Shown here: piece by piece, positions 7,226 to 11,489 of the stretch
How positions within the stretch are numbered: the first letter of the stretch is position 1
How the letters are laid out: every line of letters begins with the position of its first letter
Assembly: GCA_003133425.1 (NCBI GenBank)
Contig: PKXI01000175.1
Location: 5,950-17,438, forward strand
Source: Acidobacteriaceae bacterium
GTDB taxonomy: Bacteria; Acidobacteriota; Terriglobia; Terriglobales; Acidobacteriaceae
Reading direction: 5' to 3'
Length of the DNA: 11,489 nucleotides
Translations under genes and position numbers: made by a program
The notes under the pieces: generated by a model
Told to the model about the DNA's origin: nothing
The model's input: only the letters and a program-made list of their open reading frames with translations
Database searches by the model: none

Positions 7226-8611
7226 TTAACGGCCCGGTTGTTTACCGGCTGTGTTCGGCAGGGGAGAGGGCGCGGGCAGTTCGAAGACCTGAATGGCGCC
7301 GGCATTGAGCACCGCAACATGCCGACCGGAGGGCGAAATGGCGACGTTGCCGCCGGCGTCGAGCACCGGGCTGGCAGGCGACTCGAAAGCCACTTCGCCA
7401 GTGGCGGCATCCAGGACCCTGACCAGTTGGCCTTTAATGTCATCACTGCCGAGCGGCGAGTAGGAGCTGACGGGATGGGTGATGGCTAGAGTTTCCTGGA
7501 TCACGCGCAAGCCGTCGGGTGAGCGGGTCAGGAGCGGCCAGATCGCCGTATCCGGATTCAGGTCGTCCCAAAGGATCTTGCCGTCGGTGGAGATGGCTAA
7601 CAGCTTGTGCCCGCCGGAGGGATTGCAGGCGGTTACCAGCACCTCCTGCTGCGAGATGAACTCAAGGTACGGCGCGCAAGGGGAATCAACGCTGCCGAGG
7701 ATCTTGCTGCCGCCAGTGAAGAAGTTGAGGTTCAGCATCCACTCCAGGCCGCGCCCGCGAAGGCTCTCAAGATAGCCCTCGGAGTTGATGGGGAGATGGA
7801 CCATGGCATGGACCCGGCTCACAAGCATTACCTGGCCGGAATCCCGGTGCAGGATGCGCACCACCATTTCGGGAGGTGGCTGATAGGAATCGCCCTTGGA
7901 ATCACCGGAGGCGTTCGGGTTGTCGGGAGTCATGGTGGCCGCGGCTGTGGCCGGACTGTCCACTTCCCCGGGCTTGCTCTGGACCGTGGCCGGCTCGCGG
8001 GAGTTGGAGACGAGAAACTGCTGGGTGGGATCGAGTTCGATCCCCAGGAGCGGTCCCGGAAAATGGAGCAGCGGCTTCATCTCCAAATGTGCGTCGCCCT
8101 GCTGCAAATTGTCCTTGTCGCGGAACAGGAAGTGCCCATCCTTGAGCATCCAGAGGTAACGCGAATGGTCGTGAACAGACCACAGTCCTTCCGCCTCTAC
8201 GGCGCCGCCGGGCAGCGTTAAAACCACGGCCCTGATCCGGCGCTCATCGCCCTCCGCGGTTTCCCCGGCCTGGAGCTGGCGGTGAATGAGGCCTGGAACG
8301 CGGAAGGTAAACAGCAGCCGGTTTTCGTCGATGAAGTCGAGCGAGACCAGGCTGTCGCGTGAGCCAAGGTAAAGCGCGCCGGGAGGAGAGAAGCCCAGAG
8401 GCTCAACGGGAATGGTCCACGAGGGCTGCAGGGAGGGTTTGTCGGGGTAGCCGCCGGGAAGCACACGCTCTTTGATCGGACGGGATCGATCGGAAGCGAT
8501 CCTGGCGCTTCCCTGCGGGTGCGCAAGGCTGATTGCGCCAAACACCAGCCCGGCCACGGCCAGCCACCGGCCGGCGCACACAATCAGATTCACTCTCGTC
8601 AGCCGTTTCAT
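7226..8611 (-). CDS. Secreted protein with WD40/beta-propeller-like C-terminal part
   Basis: A 461-residue protein that I do not recognise as a named family. It starts with a Sec-type signal: basic MKRLTR, a hydrophobic core to about residue 28 and a plausible cut after SLA (28-30), so it is probably periplasmic or outside the cell. The mature part has repeated short strands typical of propellers, for example LLAISTDGKILWDD, LVRVLDAATGEVAFES and VAISPSGRHVAVLN, which look like WD40/PQQ-type blades. A Pro/Ser/Thr/Asp-rich low-complexity linker sits around residues 240-275. The start at 8611 is chosen for the signal peptide and an AAGG five bases upstream; the open frame continues to 8884 but would overlap the divergent EamA gene. 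The phosphatase gene follows it. Such proteins often act in binding or scaffolding, but no function is assigned. Confidence 0.8.
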   Translation of the reverse strand: MKRLTRVNLIVCAGRWLAVAGLVFGAISLAHPQGSARIASDRSRPIKERVLPGGYPDKPSLQPSWTIPVEPLGFSPPGALYLGSRDSLVSLDFIDENRLLFTFRVPGLIHRQLQAGETAEGDERRIRAVVLTLPGGAVEAEGLWSVHDHSRYLWMLKDGHFLFRDKDNLQQGDAHLEMKPLLHFPGPLLGIELDPTQQFLVSNSREPATVQSKPGEVDSPATAAATMTPDNPNASGDSKGDSYQPPPEMVVRILHRDSGQVMLVSRVHAMVHLPINSEGYLESLRGRGLEWMLNLNFFTGGSKILGSVDSPCAPYLEFISQQEVLVTACNPSGGHKLLAISTDGKILWDDLNPDTAIWPLLTRSPDGLRVIQETLAITHPVSSYSPLGSDDIKGQLVRVLDAATGEVAFESPASPVLDAGGNVAISPSGRHVAVLNAGAIQVFELPAPSPLPNTAGKQPGR

Positions 8612-8692
8612 CGTCGCCTTGTATTCTCGCCGATGAGGGGCGTTTTGGGCAGTGATACCCGACTCGTGTGCGTGTGCGAGAGTAAAGAAGGG
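8612..8692. promoter_or_regulatory. Divergent intergenic region between propeller-like and EamA genes
   Basis: These 81 bases separate two divergent starts and must hold promoters for both unless they extend into coding sequence. I see no convincing -35/-10 pair and no strong inverted repeat. AAGAAGGG abuts the EamA ATG. Confidence 0.35.
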
Positions 8693-9664
8693 ATGGCAGA
8701 AGACACGATTGACGGCGGCCGGCTCAGATTTCTGGGCTACGGGGCCTGCGCATTGGCCGGGTGCTTGTGGGGCACGGGCTTCTACTTCGGCCGGCTGGCG
8801 CTGAACGAGATGAGCGTGGAGTGGATGGTGCTCTACCGCTTCGTGTTTGCTTCGTTGGGCATGCTGCCGGTGATGTTTTTCCATCGTGGTGGATGGGTGC
8901 GGTTGACCGGTGCGGAGATGCGGCTGTTGCTGATTGCCGCGGCCTTCGGCGTGCCAATCCAGTTTCTACTTCAATTCCACGGGCTGGTGCGGACCACGGT
9001 AAGCCACGCATCGCTGATGGTAGGAGCGATGCCGGTGATGCTGGCCGTGGCTGCCGCGCTGTTTGCAGGAGAAAAGCTGGACCGGCTGGGCTGGGTGGCG
9101 CTGTGCGGGTCCACGGTGGGCGCGGCGCTGGTGACGATGGGAGCAAGCCGGACCGCCGCTGCAAGCGGGGTCCCGACGCTGCTGGGTGATCTGCTGGTGT
9201 TCGTCTCTCTGTTCATTGCATTGGCCTGGATTCTGCTGAGCAAAAAGCTGATGGAGACGCACAGCCCGCCGGTGGTGACTGCCTACACGATTCTCTCCGG
9301 GGCCGCGATGCTGGCTTTGTGGGTTCTGGTGCCGTGGCTGCTTTCTCCGTTGACTCATCAAAAAGTGGAACCGCCACCATTCGCACAGGTGAGCGTTACG
9401 GCATGGGTTGCGCTCGCTATCAGCGGACTGCTGTGCACGGCTACCACCACACTGCTGTGGAACTGGGGCATCCATCACGTACCGGCTTCGAGGGCTGGGG
9501 TTTTCCTGAACATTGAGCCGGCGATGGGCTCCCTTCTTGGCGTAGAGTTGCTGGGCGAGCACCTGGGCCCCTATGCATGGGTGGGCGGCGCGCTGATTTT
9601 GGCCGCTGCCGTGGCTCTGACGACGCACGGACATGAGCCGGAGCCGGCCGTGATTCTGGAATAG
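8693..9664 (+). CDS. EamA-family (DMT superfamily) transporter
   Basis: A 323-residue inner-membrane permease with the duplicated EamA architecture, about ten helices. The first repeat covers about residues 17-149, beginning with GACALAGCLWGTGFYFG and ending VGAALVTMG. The second covers about 164-314, beginning GDLLVFVSLFIALAWILLSK and ending with the family's typical PAMGSLLGVELLGEHLGPYAWVGGALILAA. Members export amino acids, nucleosides or other small metabolites; this sequence does not reveal which. The ATG at 8693 sits almost on top of an AAGGG, an unusually tight spacing. An upstream in-frame ATG at 8633 lacks any ribosome site and would add about 20 non-conserved residues, so 8693 is preferred. 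It is followed after 29 bases by a CPBP-like gene on the same strand, suggesting an operon. Confidence 0.9.
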   Translation: MAEDTIDGGRLRFLGYGACALAGCLWGTGFYFGRLALNEMSVEWMVLYRFVFASLGMLPVMFFHRGGWVRLTGAEMRLLLIAAAFGVPIQFLLQFHGLVRTTVSHASLMVGAMPVMLAVAAALFAGEKLDRLGWVALCGSTVGAALVTMGASRTAAASGVPTLLGDLLVFVSLFIALAWILLSKKLMETHSPPVVTAYTILSGAAMLALWVLVPWLLSPLTHQKVEPPPFAQVSVTAWVALAISGLLCTATTTLLWNWGIHHVPASRAGVFLNIEPAMGSLLGVELLGEHLGPYAWVGGALILAAAVALTTHGHEPEPAVILE

Positions 9665-9693
9665 CGGCAAGCGATTGGCGTAACATCGTTGGC

Positions 9694-10422
9694 ATGGCGG
9701 ACGGTACGGCTGCGACTGCTGGTGGCGGCAACTCAGCGAGAACACGCAGCAAGCGCCGCGCCTGTATTGAAATTGCGATTGCCTATGTGCTGATCATGGC
9801 GGTGATCTGGTCGCCGCGCCCGGTGCAAAGATATTTGTGGATGGTAGCGGTGGCCGCGCTTGCGACCATGACGTGCCTCTCGTGGGACGGCCTGGAGGCG
9901 ATGGGGCTGCGCCGGAAGAATTTCTTCCGCTCGCTCTGGGTGGTGGGCCTGGCGCTGGTGCTGGCTGCGGCGGCACTGGCGGTGGCCAGAGAGATGCACA
10001 CGGTGCATATTCAGCACGGCCTGCTTCATGTCATCAGGACCTACTGGGCATATGTTGTCTGGACATTCGTACAGCAATTTCTGATGCAGTGCTTCTTTCT
10101 GTTGCGATTCCTGCGCTTGCTGAACGACAACAAGGCCGCTGCGTTTGCGACAGCAGGCCTGTTTGCGCTGGCGCATCTGCCTAACCCCATCCTTACGCCG
10201 GTGACTTTGATTTGGGGTTTCGCGGCGTGTCTGATCTTTCTTCGCTACCGCAATCTCTATCCGCTGGGCATGGCGCACGCCATCTTCGGCATCACGATTG
10301 CGATTACCGTTCCCGGACCCGTGGTTCACAACATGCGAGTCGGGCTGGGTTACCTGACTTACAGCCCAACGCACAGGCATGCGCCGTCAATGCAGCCACA
10401 GGGACCAGACGGCGTCCACTGA
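9694..10422 (+). CDS. CPBP-family membrane protein with degenerate QQxxxQ active site
   Basis: A 242-residue multi-helix membrane protein of the CPBP (CAAX protease / bacteriocin-processing, Abi) family. The Ser/Arg-rich N-terminal tail (residues 1-22) precedes about seven hydrophobic segments. The family's motif 1 (EExxxR) is QQFLMQ here (127-132): both catalytic glutamates and the arginine are glutamine. Motif 2 is kept (FALAH, Phe157 and His161), and motif 3 is recognisable around His195 (GMAHAIFG). With the glutamates missing, classical glutamic-protease activity is doubtful; it may be a pseudoprotease, scaffold or divergent enzyme. It is probably co-transcribed with the EamA gene. Its last 36 bases overlap, on the opposite strand, the end of a canonical CPBP gene. 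The Shine-Dalgarno is weak. Family assignment is good, function unknown. Confidence 0.75.
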   Translation: MADGTAATAGGGNSARTRSKRRACIEIAIAYVLIMAVIWSPRPVQRYLWMVAVAALATMTCLSWDGLEAMGLRRKNFFRSLWVVGLALVLAAAALAVAREMHTVHIQHGLLHVIRTYWAYVVWTFVQQFLMQCFFLLRFLRLLNDNKAAAFATAGLFALAHLPNPILTPVTLIWGFAACLIFLRYRNLYPLGMAHAIFGITIAITVPGPVVHNMRVGLGYLTYSPTHRHAPSMQPQGPDGVH

Positions 10423-11277
10423 CGCGTGGGTGATGGCGGACGCTGCGACACGGCGATGCTGCCGCCATGCCCGGCCGTAGAAGATACCGGCGATTGTGGC
10501 AAGAAGCACGTAACGCCAGTTGAAGTGCACTGCCCGCTTGTTGAAGTGCGCCAGGCCAAAGAGGACCGCGGTCAACAGCAGTGCGGGATAGCGGCCCATG
10601 CGGCGCTCGAGAAGATTCTGCAACCAGCCGCGGAAAAATAATTCTTCCGGCACGGCAATGAAGAAGAAAGTGAAGATCCATGCAAAGGCAATGGACGTGA
10701 GCGGCGGCCAGACTGCATGCGCATGCAGGAAGCCCAGGGCCAGGCCGAGTGCGAGCGCGATCGGCGTGTAGATTGCGAACTCACGCAGACCAATGGCAGC
10801 ATCGCGCAGGCGCAGGCGTAGGTCGAAGCCGGTTCCATCGAGATTGCGTATGAGGATGAAGCCGTAGATGCCCGCGTCGAGCAACAGGACTTTATTGAAG
10901 ATGGCCAGGTGGGGCGGCCATGCGGCCTCAAACCAACGCAGGTCGACAGCGAGACCTAGCGCGGCGAGAACCAGGAAATCCATCCAGGTGCCGCGTTGGG
11001 CTTTGTCAGTGCGGGCGGCCTGGCTGAGCAGAAGCGCCACTGCGGCGGGAAGCGCGGCATAGAGAGCAAACCATTCCCAGCGGAAGATGCCGGCGAAGTA
11101 CGTCACCAGCACGTACGGAAGACTGAGGAGGGCGGGGCAGGAAAGCTGCAACCACGCGGGGAAGTTGCGCGCACGACCAGCGAGGCGAAGCGGGAAGAAG
11201 GCCGCGGCGAGAAACGGCAAGAGCGCGAGGCAAGCGGCGATTACGTTGGCCGGCGTGAACATGTGGGTTATTTCCAT
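10387..11277 (-). CDS. CPBP-family glutamic-type intramembrane protease
   Basis: A 296-residue integral membrane protein, with the CPBP domain in its C-terminal half. Motif 1 PEELFFRGW (210-218) has Glu211, Glu212 and Arg216; motif 2 FGLAHF has Phe240 and His244; motif 3 THASVD has His284 and Asp288. All positions expected for an active enzyme of the Rce1/MmRce1 fold are therefore present. The N-terminal half adds about four more helices without a recognised signature. Family roles include cleavage of prenylated proteins in eukaryotes and bacteriocin processing or immunity in bacteria; no bacteriocin gene is visible here. The ATG at 11277 has only a weak AAGAG upstream; the in-frame ATG at 11262, with GGAA about nine bases before it, is a fair alternative. 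Convergent and overlapping with the degenerate CPBP gene. Confidence 0.88.
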   Translation of the reverse strand: MEITHMFTPANVIAACLALLPFLAAAFFPLRLAGRARNFPAWLQLSCPALLSLPYVLVTYFAGIFRWEWFALYAALPAAVALLLSQAARTDKAQRGTWMDFLVLAALGLAVDLRWFEAAWPPHLAIFNKVLLLDAGIYGFILIRNLDGTGFDLRLRLRDAAIGLREFAIYTPIALALGLALGFLHAHAVWPPLTSIAFAWIFTFFFIAVPEELFFRGWLQNLLERRMGRYPALLLTAVLFGLAHFNKRAVHFNWRYVLLATIAGIFYGRAWRQHRRVAASAITHASVDAVWSLWLH

Positions 11278-11309
11278 TTTGCGCTCTTATCTATTTTGCG
11301 CTCTTAACT
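11276..11309. repeat. 17-base tandem duplication across a start codon
   Basis: The 17-base unit beginning ATTTTGCGCTCTTA occurs twice in tandem (11276-11292 and 11293-11309) with one mismatch, T at 11290 against A at 11307. On the minus strand the copy nearer the gene supplies the weak AAGAG and the first bases of the CPBP start ATG at 11277. Confidence 0.85.
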
Positions 11310-11362
11310 CGCGTTGGTTCGTTGCGAAATTCATCCCAATTCATTGCGCCATTCATTCCCGC

Positions 11363-11461
11363 ACGGGCTAAAGCTCCCGTCAATGTTGCGACATTTGCGG
11401 CGCGGCTAGTACTACAGTTGTAGATCGCGGATTCCGGAGGGAGCCGGGGGCTTCAGCCCAC
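11363..11461. repeat. Two imperfect REP-like hairpins of the GGGCTAAAGCCC type
   Basis: The first (11363-11380) reads ACGGGCTAAAGCTCCCGT, the same core as at 2669-2688 with one inserted T. The second (11448-11459) is GGGCT-TC-AGCCC, set in a GCCGGGGGCTTCAGCCCACG context. The two lie about 70 bases apart. They flank the candidate operator at 11410-11425. They match the intergenic element found between the reductase and dehydrogenase genes. Confidence 0.6.
11410..11425. promoter_or_regulatory. Candidate BlaI/MecI-type operator
   Basis: TACTACAGTTGTAGAT contains a perfect CTACA-nn-TGTAG dyad. This matches the TACA-nn-TGTA core bound by BlaI/MecI/CopY winged-helix repressors. It lies about 130 bases upstream of the CPBP gene and just before the right edge, so the gene it serves may be outside the window. 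No BlaI or M56 gene is visible here. Confidence 0.4.
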
Positions 11462-11489
11462 GGAAAGAGCGCTAATTTCGAGGGCCTTC

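Noticed and set aside
8612..8884. N-terminal extension of the propeller-like protein to 552 residues
   Set aside because: The extension would bury the obvious signal peptide 91 residues inside the protein and overlap the divergent EamA gene.
8966..9745. Open frame of 259 residues on the minus strand opposite the EamA gene
   Set aside because: Antisense to a clear ten-helix transporter; the Gln/Arg/His-rich composition is typical of a shadow frame.
11329..11356. Three ATTCAT copies at intervals of 10 and 12 bases
   Set aside because: Too short and irregular to distinguish from chance in a locally A/T-richer spacer.

Overview
The window reads as chromosomal DNA of an acidobacterium, most likely class Terriglobia. 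The grounds are the G+C-rich coding style, the GGGCTAAAGCCC-type intergenic hairpins that I associate with these genomes, the typical protein versions (Tat-exported GH29 enzyme, secreted propeller-like protein, several CPBP membrane proteins), and an isolated CTACA-nn-TGTAG box like the operators of BlaI-type repressors. This placement is inference from pattern; no marker gene is present. Eleven protein genes cover nearly all of the window. I see no rRNA, tRNA, CRISPR array, transposase or phage gene.

Left part (1 to about 3830, all on the minus strand). In transcription order: an aldo/keto reductase, a hairpin-bearing spacer, a zinc-dependent medium-chain dehydrogenase, an RbsD/FucU-like sugar mutarotase, and a Tat-exported GH29 alpha-L-fucosidase cut off by the left edge. 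The last three are closely spaced and probably co-transcribed. Together they look like a fucose (or related deoxysugar) release and oxidation cassette: the glycosidase frees the sugar outside the cytoplasm, the mutarotase equilibrates its anomers, and one or both oxidoreductases act on the sugar or a breakdown product. No permease, dehydratase or aldolase is visible, so the pathway is incomplete here.

Middle (4014 to 6293). A TetR-family repressor and a 14-helix DHA2 (EmrB/QacA-type) drug exporter are divergently transcribed from a 75-base region that carries direct repeats over the exporter's likely -10 box. The exporter has no Shine-Dalgarno sequence and may be leaderless. This is a standard self-regulated efflux module.

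Right-middle (6411 to 9664). A PP2C-type serine/threonine phosphatase starting at TTG lies downstream of, and co-directional with, a gene for a secreted protein with WD40/propeller-like sequence. Divergent from these is an EamA (DMT) transporter.

Right end (9694 to 11489). The EamA gene is followed after 29 bases by a CPBP-family membrane protein whose usual glutamate motif is replaced by glutamines (QQxxxQ). Its 3' end overlaps by 36 bases, tail to tail, a second CPBP gene on the other strand that has the complete EExxxR, FxxxH and HxxxD motifs. Beyond that lie a 17-base tandem duplication over the second gene's start, two imperfect REP-like hairpins and the candidate BlaI-type operator, which probably serves a gene outside the window.
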